Assembly (NCBI GenBank): GCA_008638215.1
Contig: VTPN01000005.1
Coordinates: 1-51,454, forward strand
Source of the DNA: Pelagibacteraceae bacterium
GTDB taxonomy: Bacteria; Pseudomonadota; Alphaproteobacteria; HIMB59
Reading direction: 5' to 3'
DNA length: 51,454 bases
The notes beneath the pieces are model-generated. The model ran no database searches, was not told the DNA's origin, and saw only the letters and a list, made by a program, of their open reading frames with translations. This document shows positions 41,553 through 50,882 of the stretch, piece after piece. The translations under genes and the position numbers were made by a program. The number at the start of each line of letters is the position of its first letter. The stretch's first letter is position 1.

Positions 41553-43985
41553 ATGATTACAAATTCTAAAATTATTATTGTTGGAGGAGGTATTGTTGGA
41601 TGTTCTACAGCTTATCATTTGGCTCACCTTGGATTAGAAGTTTGTTTAATTGAGAGCGGAAAACTCACCTCAGGCAGTACCTGGCATGCTGCTGGATTAG
41701 TAGGACAACTTAGAACTAATGCAAATATTACACAACTATTAGGATATTCTGTTGATTTATATACTCGCTTAGAGAAAGAAACGGGACTTAGTACAGGATG
41801 GAAGATGAATGGTGGTTTACGTCTTGCTTGTAACAAAGAACGCTGGCAGGAAGTACTAAGGCAAACGACAACAGCTCATTCTTTTGGATTACAGATGGAA
41901 CTATTAACTCCAAAAGAGGCACAAGATCTCTGGCCGATAATGGATATTGAAGATGTTCATGGAGCAGCTTTTTTGCCCACAGATGGTCAAGCTAATCCTA
42001 CCGATATTTCACAAGCTCTAGCTAGAGGCGCAAAAAATAAAGGAGCTCAAATCTTAGAGGAGACAAGAGTTACAAAAATAATTTTAGATGATGGCATTAT
42101 TACAGGTGTCGAAACTGACAAAGGGATTATTAATTGTGAAAAATTAGTTTGTTGTTGTGGACAATGGTCTAGACAATTTGCTGAAACAGTGGGAGTGAAT
42201 ATTCCTTTGGTTTCATTTCAACATCAATACATGGTTACAGAGCCAATTGAGGGAGTTGTATCTAATCTACCAACTTTAAGAGATCCTGACCGTTTAATTT
42301 ATTTTAAAGAAGAAGTAGGTGGTCTTGTCATGGGGGGGTATGAGCCCAATCCTATCTCGTGGGCAGAAAAATCTGTTCCTGAGGATTTTCATTTTTCTTT
42401 GCTTGACTCTGATTATGACCACTTTGAACTTATTATGAATAATGCTTTAGGTCGAGTTCCAAAATTAGAAACAGCTGGAATAAAAGAGCTAATTAATGGT
42501 CCAGAAAGTTTTACTCCAGATGGAAATTTTATTTTAGGGGAGAGCCCAGAATTAAAGAATTTCTATGTTGGTGCAGGTTTTAACGCTTATGGAATAGCTG
42601 CCGGTGGTGGCGCCGGTATGGCATTAGCTGAATGGATAGCTAATGGCGCACCCCCTTATGATTTATGGCCTGTAGATATTAGACGATTTGGTAAACCGCA
42701 CCAAGACTTGGAATGGGTGAGAAAAAGAACTTATGAAGCATACGCAAAACATTACACCATGGCTTGGCCGTTCGAAGAGCATTCTTCCGGAAGGCCTTTT
42801 CAACAGTCGCCAATTTATGAGAATTTAAAAAATGCAAATGCTTGTTTTGGTGAAAAACTAGGGTGGGAGAGACCAAATTGGTTTGCCCCTAAATCAATGA
42901 AACCAGTCGATCATTATACTTATGATCGTCAAAATTGGTTTGAAGTAGTTGGGGAAGAGGTAAAAGCAACTAGGGAAAAAGCCGTATTAATTGATCAAAC
43001 TTCATTTGCTAAGTTTGAAATATCAGGATCTCAAGCCTTAGATGCTTTGGAGTATCTTTGCGCAAATAATGTCAATAAAGAAATTGGCTCAACTATTTAT
43101 ACTCAAATGTTAAATAACCATGGGGGCATTGAGTGCGATGTCACTATTACTCGAATTGAAGATGATCGTTTCTATTTAGTAACAGGAACTGGCTTTATGA
43201 CCCACGATTTTGATTGGATAAAAAGTAATCTCAAAGAATTTCCTGATGTAAAAATTGAAAATGTGACTTATCAAAAATCTGTTTTTTCACTTATGGGACC
43301 TAATTCACGATCTATCTTAGAAAAAGTTTCATCAAATGATTTTTCAAATGAGAAATTTCCTTTTGCCACTGCTCAATCAGTTAATATTGGCGATAAAATA
43401 GTTAGAGCTATTCGGATAACCTATATGGGTGAATTAGGATGGGAACTTCATTTTCCAATAGAAGATGCGAATTATGTTTATAATAAATTATTTGAAGTAG
43501 GTGAAGAATTAGGTCTAGTTAACGCAGGTTATAGATGCATTGAGGCTTGCCGATTAGAAAAAGGTTATAGAGCATGGGGTTCAGATATTGGCCCTGACCA
43601 TACCCCGTTGGAGGCAGGATTAGGATGGGCAGTTAAATTAAAAAGCAATAAAGATTTTATCGGTAAATCGGCATTACTTGATCAAAAGAAAAATGGTGTA
43701 AAGAAGATTTTCGCTGCCTTTACAGTCGAAGATCCAAAACATATTCTTCTTGGAAGAGAAACTATTTATCGAAATGGAAAGCAAGTTGGATGGCTTTCGA
43801 GCGGAGGATATGGCTACACTATTAAACAGTCAATCGGCTATGGTTATATTAGAAGCTCAGAGTTTATAGATAACCAATTTGTTTTAGATGGCCAATATGA
43901 ATTAGAAATAGCAACTAAAATGGTGCCATGCACGGTACAATTAAAAGCTCTTTACGATCCTGAAATGAAAAAAATTAAAGTTTAA
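41553..43985 (+). CDS. Dimethylglycine/sarcosine dehydrogenase-like flavoprotein with GcvT domain
   Basis: An 810-residue two-part enzyme. Residues 1 to about 375 form a DAO-type FAD domain (IIIVGGGIVGCSTAYHLAHL; SGSTWHAAGLVGQLR, with His45 at the position of the covalent flavin link in mammalian dimethylglycine dehydrogenase). From about 430 to 805 lies a folate-binding GcvT-like region (VLIDQTSFAKFEISG, YRCIEACRLEKGYRAWG, LEAGLGWAVKL). Such enzymes oxidatively demethylate dimethylglycine or sarcosine, pass the methyl carbon to tetrahydrofolate and electrons to ETF. ETF and ETF-QO genes follow shortly after. The BHMT product would be its substrate. Confidence 0.88.
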   Translation: MITNSKIIIVGGGIVGCSTAYHLAHLGLEVCLIESGKLTSGSTWHAAGLVGQLRTNANITQLLGYSVDLYTRLEKETGLSTGWKMNGGLRLACNKERWQEVLRQTTTAHSFGLQMELLTPKEAQDLWPIMDIEDVHGAAFLPTDGQANPTDISQALARGAKNKGAQILEETRVTKIILDDGIITGVETDKGIINCEKLVCCCGQWSRQFAETVGVNIPLVSFQHQYMVTEPIEGVVSNLPTLRDPDRLIYFKEEVGGLVMGGYEPNPISWAEKSVPEDFHFSLLDSDYDHFELIMNNALGRVPKLETAGIKELINGPESFTPDGNFILGESPELKNFYVGAGFNAYGIAAGGGAGMALAEWIANGAPPYDLWPVDIRRFGKPHQDLEWVRKRTYEAYAKHYTMAWPFEEHSSGRPFQQSPIYENLKNANACFGEKLGWERPNWFAPKSMKPVDHYTYDRQNWFEVVGEEVKATREKAVLIDQTSFAKFEISGSQALDALEYLCANNVNKEIGSTIYTQMLNNHGGIECDVTITRIEDDRFYLVTGTGFMTHDFDWIKSNLKEFPDVKIENVTYQKSVFSLMGPNSRSILEKVSSNDFSNEKFPFATAQSVNIGDKIVRAIRITYMGELGWELHFPIEDANYVYNKLFEVGEELGLVNAGYRCIEACRLEKGYRAWGSDIGPDHTPLEAGLGWAVKLKSNKDFIGKSALLDQKKNGVKKIFAAFTVEDPKHILLGRETIYRNGKQVGWLSSGGYGYTIKQSIGYGYIRSSEFIDNQFVLDGQYELEIATKMVPCTVQLKALYDPEMKKIKV

Positions 43986-44520
43986 GTTCTCTAATTTTTA
44001 ATAAAGCAAATTTAGTAACTATATTTTGAGTTTTCTTACTATCAATAAGCTTAAGAATATCATTTTTTTTAAGGGGCAAAATATCAATATACTCTCCTTC
44101 TTCGGTATTAATAATTTTAAATTTTTTAATTACAGGAACCTCAGCCAAATAAATATCAGTAATTTCCTCTAAGCAATCTGGGGCAATGATAAGTGAGTCT
44201 ATCTTTTTGACAGATAATGCTTGAACACCCAATTCTTCATGAATTTCTCTTAGAACCGCCTGTCTGCTGGTCTCTTTTTTTTTAATCCCACCTGCCACAA
44301 TTTCTAAGGGGTATGTTTTAGTATTATTGAAAAAATAATTAGGCCTAAATTGTCTTATAAAATAAAATACTTTAATTTTTCTATTAAAACAGATTGCCGA
44401 GACACTTCTTCCATTAAAAATGAAGTTTTCCTTAATATTTTTCGACTTATCTTTTTGATCAAAATTTATCTCTAGCTCATAAATATTTCTATAAATTTTA
44501 TTTTTTTTAATTTTATTCAT
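43975..44520 (-). CDS. Nudix hydrolase (ADP-ribose pyrophosphatase-like)
   Basis: A 181-residue Nudix protein. The Nudix box reads GGIKKKETSRQAVLREIHEE followed by LGV, with every consensus Gly, Glu and Arg present. The N-terminal part (FNRKIKVFYFIRQFRP) and the LEIVAGGI lead resemble ADP-ribose pyrophosphatases of the NudF type. Its true substrate is open. It converges with the flavoprotein gene with an 11-bp overlap. Confidence 0.88.
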   Translation of the reverse strand: MNKIKKNKIYRNIYELEINFDQKDKSKNIKENFIFNGRSVSAICFNRKIKVFYFIRQFRPNYFFNNTKTYPLEIVAGGIKKKETSRQAVLREIHEELGVQALSVKKIDSLIIAPDCLEEITDIYLAEVPVIKKFKIINTEEGEYIDILPLKKNDILKLIDSKKTQNIVTKFALLKIRELKL

Positions 44521-44573
44521 TTTTGTTTGGATCTTGTATCTTATTTTACATAGTTTATTTTATTCAATTCCAA

Positions 44574-45323
44574 ATGAAAGTTTTAGTTGCCGTAAAAAGA
44601 GTAGTTGATTACAAAGTTCAAATTCGAGTTAAAAGTGATAATTCTGGTGTTGAAACACAGAATGTAAAAATGTCTGTTAATCCTCCGGACGAAAATGCTA
44701 TTGAGGAAGCGGTTAAACTAAAAGAACAAGGATTAGTTAATGAAACTGTTGCAGTTACTATAGGTGATGACAAATCTCAAGACGTACTCAGAACATCAAT
44801 GGCTATGGGTATCGATCGCTCTATTTTAGTTAAGACTTCAATCTCTTTAGAACCTCTGGCTGTAGCTAAAACTCTAGCTAAAATAATTGAAAAAGAAAAT
44901 CCTGATCTAGTTTTATTAGGTAAGCAGGCTATTGATGATGACTCAAACCAAACTGGTCAAATTTTATCTGCTTTATTGAATTGGCCGCAAGGATGTTTTA
45001 TTTCTGAACTAAAAATAGAAGATAAAAAATTATTTATCTCAAGAGAGATAGATGAGGGGATTGAAAAACTTGAAACTAGTATACCGGCTGTTTTGACATG
45101 CGATTTAAGACTTAATACACCTCGATTTGCATCCCTACCAAACATTATGAAGGCTAAAAAAAAACCTTTGGATGTTATTGAAATAGATACACTAGGAATT
45201 GATATTGAATCAAAAATCAAAGTTTTAAATGTAGTCGAACCTCCTAAGCGCGAGGCTGGTATTATGGTCAACGATGTTAAAGAGTTGGTTCAAAAATTAA
45301 AATATGAGGCAAAAGTTATTTAA
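44574..45323 (+). CDS. etfB: Electron transfer flavoprotein beta subunit
   Basis: A 249-residue beta subunit, starting MKVLVAVKRVVDYKVQIRV and carrying the AMP-site segment PDLVLLGKQAIDDDSNQTGQ and LTCDLRLNTPRFASLPNIM. I chose the ATG at 44574; an earlier in-frame start at 44523 would add a hydrophobic stretch not found in EtfB. ETF accepts electrons from acyl-CoA and dimethylglycine/sarcosine dehydrogenases. etfA begins at the next base. Confidence 0.95.
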   Translation: MKVLVAVKRVVDYKVQIRVKSDNSGVETQNVKMSVNPPDENAIEEAVKLKEQGLVNETVAVTIGDDKSQDVLRTSMAMGIDRSILVKTSISLEPLAVAKTLAKIIEKENPDLVLLGKQAIDDDSNQTGQILSALLNWPQGCFISELKIEDKKLFISREIDEGIEKLETSIPAVLTCDLRLNTPRFASLPNIMKAKKKPLDVIEIDTLGIDIESKIKVLNVVEPPKREAGIMVNDVKELVQKLKYEAKVI

Positions 45324-46277
45324 ATGACAGTTTTAGTTATAGCAGAACATGATAACCAGAATTTAAAAAGTTCAACATTAAATACTATTACTGCTGCTAC
45401 AAAATTTAATGATGAAATACATCTTATAATTTTAGGTAATAATATTGATAATTTGATTACGAATTCTCAATCTCTTCACAAAGTATCAAAAATTTTAAAA
45501 TGTGATCATGAAAAATTAGAAAACTTCATACCTGAAATTTTAGCACCCGTAATCTCAAATATTTCAAATAACTATACTCATATTTTAGCTCCAGCTTCAA
45601 CATTTGGAAAAAACCTTCTTCCCAGATTATCTGCTTTATTAGATGCTACTCAAATAAGTGATGTAATTGAAATTCAAAGTAAAAATACTTTTGTTAGACC
45701 AATTTATGCTGGTAATGCCATTTCGACTGTAGAAACAAATCAACAAATAAATTTACTGACCATACGCCCAACTGCCTTTGATAAATGCGAAGAAAGTGGG
45801 GGTAATGCTTCTATTGAAGATATCCAATTTTTAGACACCCAAACAAATACTAAATTTATTAGTAGGGAGGTTTCCAAAAGTGACAGACCGGATTTAACCA
45901 ATGCAAGAGTTGTTGTTTCAGGTGGGAGAGGTATGGAAAACTCTGAAAATTTCAAATTACTTTATGAATTAGCTGATAAATTAAATGCTGCAGTAGGGGC
46001 CTCAAGAGCCGCAGTAGACTCAGGTTATATTGGAAATGAATACCAAATAGGACAAACGGGAAAAATGGTTGCACCAGAATTATATATAGCGGTGGGTATT
46101 TCAGGGGCAATTCAACATTTAGCAGGCATGAAAGATAGTAAAGTTATAGTTGCTATTAACAAAGATGCGGAAGCCCCTATTTTTGGAATAGCGGATTATG
46201 GACTTTCAACCGATTTATTTCAAGCAATTCCCGAAATCATAAAAGAGTTGGATTTACTAAACAAGATAGAATCTTAA
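45324..46277 (+). CDS. etfA: Electron transfer flavoprotein alpha subunit
   Basis: A 317-residue alpha subunit that binds FAD at its C-terminal domain: VVVSGGRGM, AAVGASRAAVDSGY, QIGQTGKMVAPELYIAVGIS and GAIQHLAGMKDSK are all present. The N-terminal domain starts TVLVIAEHDNQNLKSSTLNT. With EtfB it forms the soluble carrier between flavin dehydrogenases and the membrane ETF-QO encoded 22 bp downstream. Confidence 0.96.
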   Translation: MTVLVIAEHDNQNLKSSTLNTITAATKFNDEIHLIILGNNIDNLITNSQSLHKVSKILKCDHEKLENFIPEILAPVISNISNNYTHILAPASTFGKNLLPRLSALLDATQISDVIEIQSKNTFVRPIYAGNAISTVETNQQINLLTIRPTAFDKCEESGGNASIEDIQFLDTQTNTKFISREVSKSDRPDLTNARVVVSGGRGMENSENFKLLYELADKLNAAVGASRAAVDSGYIGNEYQIGQTGKMVAPELYIAVGISGAIQHLAGMKDSKVIVAINKDAEAPIFGIADYGLSTDLFQAIPEIIKELDLLNKIES

Positions 46278-46299
46278 CTTTTAGTATATAATAAAATTT

Positions 46300-47937
46300 A
46301 TGAGCGATATCCAAAGAGAGGAAATGTCTTATGATGTTGTGATAGTTGGAGCTGGGCCCGCTGGACTTTCTGCAGCTATTAAACTCAAACAATTAAATAA
46401 TCAATTATCTGTTTGTCTGTTAGAAAAATCAGCTGAAGTAGGTGCGCATATTTTAAGTGGTAATGTATTTGAAACAAAAGCTCTTGATGAACTGATCCCT
46501 AATTGGAAAGAGCTTAATGCACCAATTAATACAAAAGTAAATTCTGAGGAATTTTTATTTTTAACTAAAAAAAAAAGTTTTAAGGTTCCTAACTTTTTTC
46601 TTCCTCAGTCACTACAAAATCATAATAACTATATTATTAGTCTGTCTAATTTATGTAAGTGGCTAGGAGAGTTTGCTGAAAATTTAGGTGTAGAAATTTT
46701 TCCTGGATTTGCTGCAAGTAAATTGATTTTTAATGAAAAAGGAGAAGTTTCAGGAGTTCAAACTGGAGATATGGGCCTTGATAAGAATGGAAATCCAAAA
46801 GATAACTTTGAACCTGGCATAAATATCAAAGGAAAAGTGACAGTATTATCCGAGGGTTGCAGGGGCCATTTAGGAAAAGAAGTCATTAAGAAATTTAATT
46901 TAGAAGCAAACAATAAATCACCTCAACAATATGGGATTGGATTTAAAGAAATATGGGAGATTAATTCAGAAAATCATAAATTGGGTAAAGTTATGCATAG
47001 TGTTGGTTGGCCTTTAGAAAATGATACATATGGAGGAAGTTTTTGTTATCACGCAGAAAATAATCAAATCTTTTTAGGCTATGTTATTGGACTAGATTAC
47101 AAAAATCCTTATTTATCTCCTTATGATGAATTCCAACAATTTAAAACTCATCCAGAAATAAAAAAAATATTAACTGGTGGAAAAAGAATTTCATATGGAG
47201 CAAGAGCTCTTATTGAGGGCGGAATCCAAAGTCTTCCTCAAATGCATATGCCGGGGGCATTGCTAATTGGTTGTGATGCAGGAACGTTAAACATGCCCAA
47301 AATTAAAGGCTCTCATACTGCTATGAAAAGTGGAATCATAGCTGCTCAAGTAATTGATAAACACATTAGTGATGGTGAAAATTTATCAATTTATGAAAAA
47401 GAATTTAAAAATTCCTGGCTTTATAAAGAGTTGCATCTAGCTCGCAACGTCAAGCCGAGTTTTAAATGGGGCTTAATACCAGGGATGATAATCACTGGAA
47501 TTGATCAGAAAATATTTGCAGGAAAGCTTCCATTTACTTTGCAGCATGATCATGCAGATCATGAAAGTTTAGAATTAGCAAAAAATTCTAAAAAAATTGA
47601 ATACCCTAAATACGATAATCAATTTACCTTTGACAAACCTAGCTCTGTTTATCTATCTGGAACCAATCATGCAGAAGATCAACCTTGTCATTTATTGCTA
47701 AAAGACTCTGAACTTACAACTACATATACTCTAGAGGAGTATGACGAGCCTGCGCAAAGATATTGTCCGGCGGGCGTTTACGAAGTGGAATTAAATCCTG
47801 AGACAAATAAACAATTCCTTAAAATTAATTCGCAAAATTGCATTCATTGTAAAACTTGTGATATTAAAGAACCTTCACAAAATATTGATTGGGTTGCTCC
47901 TGAGGGTGGGGGCGGACCTATGTATTCTGGAACTTAG
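46300..47937 (+). CDS. Electron transfer flavoprotein-ubiquinone oxidoreductase
   Basis: A 545-residue membrane-associated flavoprotein that moves electrons from ETF to ubiquinone. The N-terminal FAD motif is YDVVIVGAGPAGLSAAIKL. The C-terminus has the 4Fe-4S ligands (YCPAGVYEV; NCIHCKTCDIKEPSQNIDW) and ends GGGGPMYSGT. A hydrophobic ubiquinone-dipping region lies in the middle. It completes a dehydrogenase-to-quinone path with the flavoprotein at 41553 and etfBA. Its stop abuts the stop of the convergent acyl-CoA dehydrogenase with no gap. Confidence 0.96.
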   Translation: MSDIQREEMSYDVVIVGAGPAGLSAAIKLKQLNNQLSVCLLEKSAEVGAHILSGNVFETKALDELIPNWKELNAPINTKVNSEEFLFLTKKKSFKVPNFFLPQSLQNHNNYIISLSNLCKWLGEFAENLGVEIFPGFAASKLIFNEKGEVSGVQTGDMGLDKNGNPKDNFEPGINIKGKVTVLSEGCRGHLGKEVIKKFNLEANNKSPQQYGIGFKEIWEINSENHKLGKVMHSVGWPLENDTYGGSFCYHAENNQIFLGYVIGLDYKNPYLSPYDEFQQFKTHPEIKKILTGGKRISYGARALIEGGIQSLPQMHMPGALLIGCDAGTLNMPKIKGSHTAMKSGIIAAQVIDKHISDGENLSIYEKEFKNSWLYKELHLARNVKPSFKWGLIPGMIITGIDQKIFAGKLPFTLQHDHADHESLELAKNSKKIEYPKYDNQFTFDKPSSVYLSGTNHAEDQPCHLLLKDSELTTTYTLEEYDEPAQRYCPAGVYEVELNPETNKQFLKINSQNCIHCKTCDIKEPSQNIDWVAPEGGGGPMYSGT

Positions 47938-49707
47938 CTAAAGCCAGTTTTTTTTCATAGCAAGAACATCTTCATCGCCTTGTAAGATAATAGAAGAGAG
48001 GCTTTCAATCTTGGGTAACACGCTTGAAAAATAAATCATGGAGCTGGAGATTTTGGCATTTAAAAACTCCTCGTCCATTTCATTTTTATTTTTTAAATCA
48101 ACTGATTTAGAAGCTGTTTTAATCATCATCCATCCACCAAAAATATAACCAAGCATCATTAAATAATTAACTCCAGATACTGCTGATCTCTTTTTATTGT
48201 TAGAGATTGAAATAATATGATTAATAACTTTCTTAGTTATATCAATTGATGCACTCATTCTTTGGCAGATATTTTGTAAATTTTTATTATCAGATTTTGA
48301 GATTTCAATTACTTCGCTTTTAATTTCAGAGATTAAATCAGTTATGGCCTTACCATTGTCTCTTAAGGTTTTTCTAAAAACCAAGTCATTTGCCTGGATT
48401 GCTGTTGTTCCTTCATAAATAGGTAAAATTCTAGCATCTCTATAGTGCTGCGCGATCCCAGTTTCTTCAATAAAGCCCATACCGCCATGAATTTGGATAG
48501 CGTTTGAAGTAATCTCAAGAGATCTTTCTGTTAACCATCCTTTAATAATAGGGATCATCAAAGAAGACTTTGATTCCCAGTAATCACTTTGTGAGGATTT
48601 CGTCATATCCAAAGCAAAACCACCATAAATGGCTAGAGCCCTCATCGCTTCAACTTCAGCTTTCATTGTAGAAGCTAGTCTCAAAACATCTGGGTGATCA
48701 ATGATTGGATCTCCTTTTTTTCCATCAATGGGTATTCCTTGAACTCGATCAAAGGCATACATCTTCGATTGTTGAAAAGCTCTTTCTGAAACTGCCAGAC
48801 CTTGAACGCCCACCGAAAATCTTGCATGGTTCATCATTTCAAACATTATGTTTAAACCTTGGTTTTCCTCGCCGACTAAATATCCTAAGGCACCTCCATT
48901 ATCTCCAAATTGAAGAACTGCAGTTGGCGATCCTTTGACCCCAAGTTTTTTTTCAAGTGAAAGACAGGTAACATCATTTTTTTTACCAATACTACCATCT
49001 TCATTCGGAATGAACTTTGGAACAATAAAAACTGATATACCTTTGTTTCCCTCTGGGGCATCTGGTGTTTTTGCTAGAACTAAATGAATGATATTTTCTG
49101 AGAGATCATGCTCCCCATATGTAATATATATTTTTTGCCCAGAAATTTTGTAGTGACCATTTTCCTTGACTGCTTTTGTTTTTATTGAAGACAAATCAGT
49201 ACCTGCTTGCGGTTCTGTTAAGTTCATGGTACCTGTCCATTCACCAGAAGCTAATTTGGGGATATAAAAATTTTTTTGATCTTCTGAAGCTGATTTCTGT
49301 AAAGCATAAATTAATCCTTGGGTAAGCAAATGACATAGCGCTAAGGACATATTAGAACTGTGCCAAATTTCATTGACAGCTGCAGATAAAGTTACAGGAA
49401 TTTGTTGCCCACCAAATTGTTCTTTAGCCTCTAGGCCAAACCAACCACCATCTCTTAAATTTTCATATGCTTCTTTATAACCTTGTGGAGTTTTTACCTC
49501 TCCTGAGTCCAATCTTTTTGAACCCTCATGATCACCCGATAGATTACATGGATCGAGAACCTCTGAGCCTATTTTCCCTGCCTCTTCTAATATCGCATCA
49601 ACCAAGTCATCAGAAAAATGTTGATAATCAGGAATTTTAGTAAGATCTTGTAAGTTGATCAGATGTTTTATGACAAAGTTCAGATCTCTTATAGGAGCTT
49701 CATACAT
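47938..49707 (-). CDS. Acyl-CoA dehydrogenase, DmdC-like
   Basis: A 589-residue FAD acyl-CoA dehydrogenase, longer than the usual 380-400 residues because of N-terminal and C-terminal extensions typical of the DmdC/AcdN subgroup. Visible motifs are WTGTMNLTEPQAGTDLSSIK, KIYITYGEHDLSENIIHLVL and IYEGTTAIQANDLVFRKTL, the last holding the likely catalytic Glu. DmdC oxidises methylmercaptopropionyl-CoA in DMSP demethylation; other members act on long-chain acyl-CoA. No dmdA, dmdB or dmdD is in the window, so the substrate remains open. Electrons would go to the adjacent ETF system. Confidence 0.85.
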   Translation of the reverse strand: MYEAPIRDLNFVIKHLINLQDLTKIPDYQHFSDDLVDAILEEAGKIGSEVLDPCNLSGDHEGSKRLDSGEVKTPQGYKEAYENLRDGGWFGLEAKEQFGGQQIPVTLSAAVNEIWHSSNMSLALCHLLTQGLIYALQKSASEDQKNFYIPKLASGEWTGTMNLTEPQAGTDLSSIKTKAVKENGHYKISGQKIYITYGEHDLSENIIHLVLAKTPDAPEGNKGISVFIVPKFIPNEDGSIGKKNDVTCLSLEKKLGVKGSPTAVLQFGDNGGALGYLVGEENQGLNIMFEMMNHARFSVGVQGLAVSERAFQQSKMYAFDRVQGIPIDGKKGDPIIDHPDVLRLASTMKAEVEAMRALAIYGGFALDMTKSSQSDYWESKSSLMIPIIKGWLTERSLEITSNAIQIHGGMGFIEETGIAQHYRDARILPIYEGTTAIQANDLVFRKTLRDNGKAITDLISEIKSEVIEISKSDNKNLQNICQRMSASIDITKKVINHIISISNNKKRSAVSGVNYLMMLGYIFGGWMMIKTASKSVDLKNKNEMDEEFLNAKISSSMIYFSSVLPKIESLSSIILQGDEDVLAMKKNWL

Positions 49708-49712
49708 TTTTA

Positions 49713-50783
49713 TTAAATATATACTTTTTTAGAATTCTTACCTAAAGAAATCAAAATTTCATGTTCGTTGGTGCCCAATTCGTGAGCTAAGTCTTCGCAT
49801 GACTGATTGTCTCCTAAAATTTCTACAGGCTTACCAAGATATAAATTTTTTTCATCTACATTTGATACATCAATAGTAATTAGGTCCATAGATACTCTGC
49901 CGAGCACATTACAAGCCACTCCATCAATAAAAGTTTTTGCATTATTGCTCCCTGATCTTAAATAACCATCGGAATAACCAAAATCAATTGTAGCTACCTT
50001 AATATTTTTTTTAGCTTTAAATGTTTTACTGTATCCAACAGTTTGGTTTTTTTGTATTGACTCAATTTGTAAAATTGGTGCATAAATGCTCATAACACCT
50101 TTTAGTCCAAAAGATTTTTTTAAAAATGGATTTATACCGTAAAGACTTTTTCCTGGTCTGACATAATTTAAGTGAAAAGATTTTCCAATAAAAATTCCTG
50201 ATGAGTTTGCAATACTCAAGGGTTTGTTAAATAGTTTATTTATTTTTTTTAATTGGTTTAATTGAAATTGACATGCCTTTATATTTTGTTCATCCGCTGA
50301 AGATAAGTGAGTCATTAAAAATTGAACTTTTTTTAAATGTGCCAGTTCTATTGTTCGATTAATTTCTTCGATTTTAAAGCCTAAACGATTCATTCCTGTA
50401 TCAAAATGTAAAACAAAATTGGTATGAGGAATAAATTTATTAAAGATCTCCAATTGTCTGAAATTGTTAATAATCGGGGTAATTTCGTATCGCTTTATAT
50501 AGTTACAAATTTCTTTAGATGTAGTCCCAGATAGCAAATATATATTTATCTTTTTTTTATGTTTTATTCTTAAATTAATCGCATCATCTAAACGGGCCAC
50601 ATAAAAATCATTACAACCATTTTTTTGGAGCAAATGTGAACATTGTTGCATACCGTGCCCGTAGGCGTCCCCTTTAATTACAGACATGATAGTAGAACTG
50701 CCGATTCTTTTTTTTAAAATATGGTAGTTATTTATTAAATTTTGGGTGCTGATATAAATTTGCTTATTATCAATTTTTTTCAT
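49713..50783 (-). CDS. alr: Alanine racemase
   Basis: A PLP enzyme that interconverts L- and D-alanine for peptidoglycan. The PLP lysine is Lys37 in SVIKGDAYGHGM (counting from the ATG at 50783). Other motifs are FDTGMNRLGF, YVRPGKSLYGINPF, VGYSKTF and VATIDFGYSDGY, and GRVSMDLITIDVS near the C-terminus. An in-frame GTG at 50807 would add eight residues; neither start has a clear ribosome-binding site, and the ATG puts the lysine near its usual position. It lies 5 bp upstream of the acyl-CoA dehydrogenase gene on the same strand. Confidence 0.93.
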   Translation of the reverse strand: MKKIDNKQIYISTQNLINNYHILKKRIGSSTIMSVIKGDAYGHGMQQCSHLLQKNGCNDFYVARLDDAINLRIKHKKKINIYLLSGTTSKEICNYIKRYEITPIINNFRQLEIFNKFIPHTNFVLHFDTGMNRLGFKIEEINRTIELAHLKKVQFLMTHLSSADEQNIKACQFQLNQLKKINKLFNKPLSIANSSGIFIGKSFHLNYVRPGKSLYGINPFLKKSFGLKGVMSIYAPILQIESIQKNQTVGYSKTFKAKKNIKVATIDFGYSDGYLRSGSNNAKTFIDGVACNVLGRVSMDLITIDVSNVDEKNLYLGKPVEILGDNQSCEDLAHELGTNEHEILISLGKNSKKVYI

Positions 50784-50836
50784 TTTTAACAGTATATTTT
50801 GTTTCACTATATGAATTTTTTTACTTCTTCGAACCG

Positions 50837-50842
50837 TATAAT
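50837..50842 (+). promoter_or_regulatory. Possible -10 element of the second betaine-type binding-protein gene
   Basis: A consensus TATAAT lies 40 bp upstream of the ATG at 50883 in the 75-bp gap divergent to alr. No good -35 element is seen at the usual spacing, so this is a weak call. GGAGGAAT before the start is a strong ribosome-binding site. Confidence 0.3.
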
Positions 50843-50882
50843 TATCATAATATAAATGAATAAATAGGAAATGGAGGAATAA

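Noticed and set aside
44957-45271. A 104-codon open frame on the minus strand inside etfB
   Set aside because: It is antisense to conserved EtfB sequence and has no family features.
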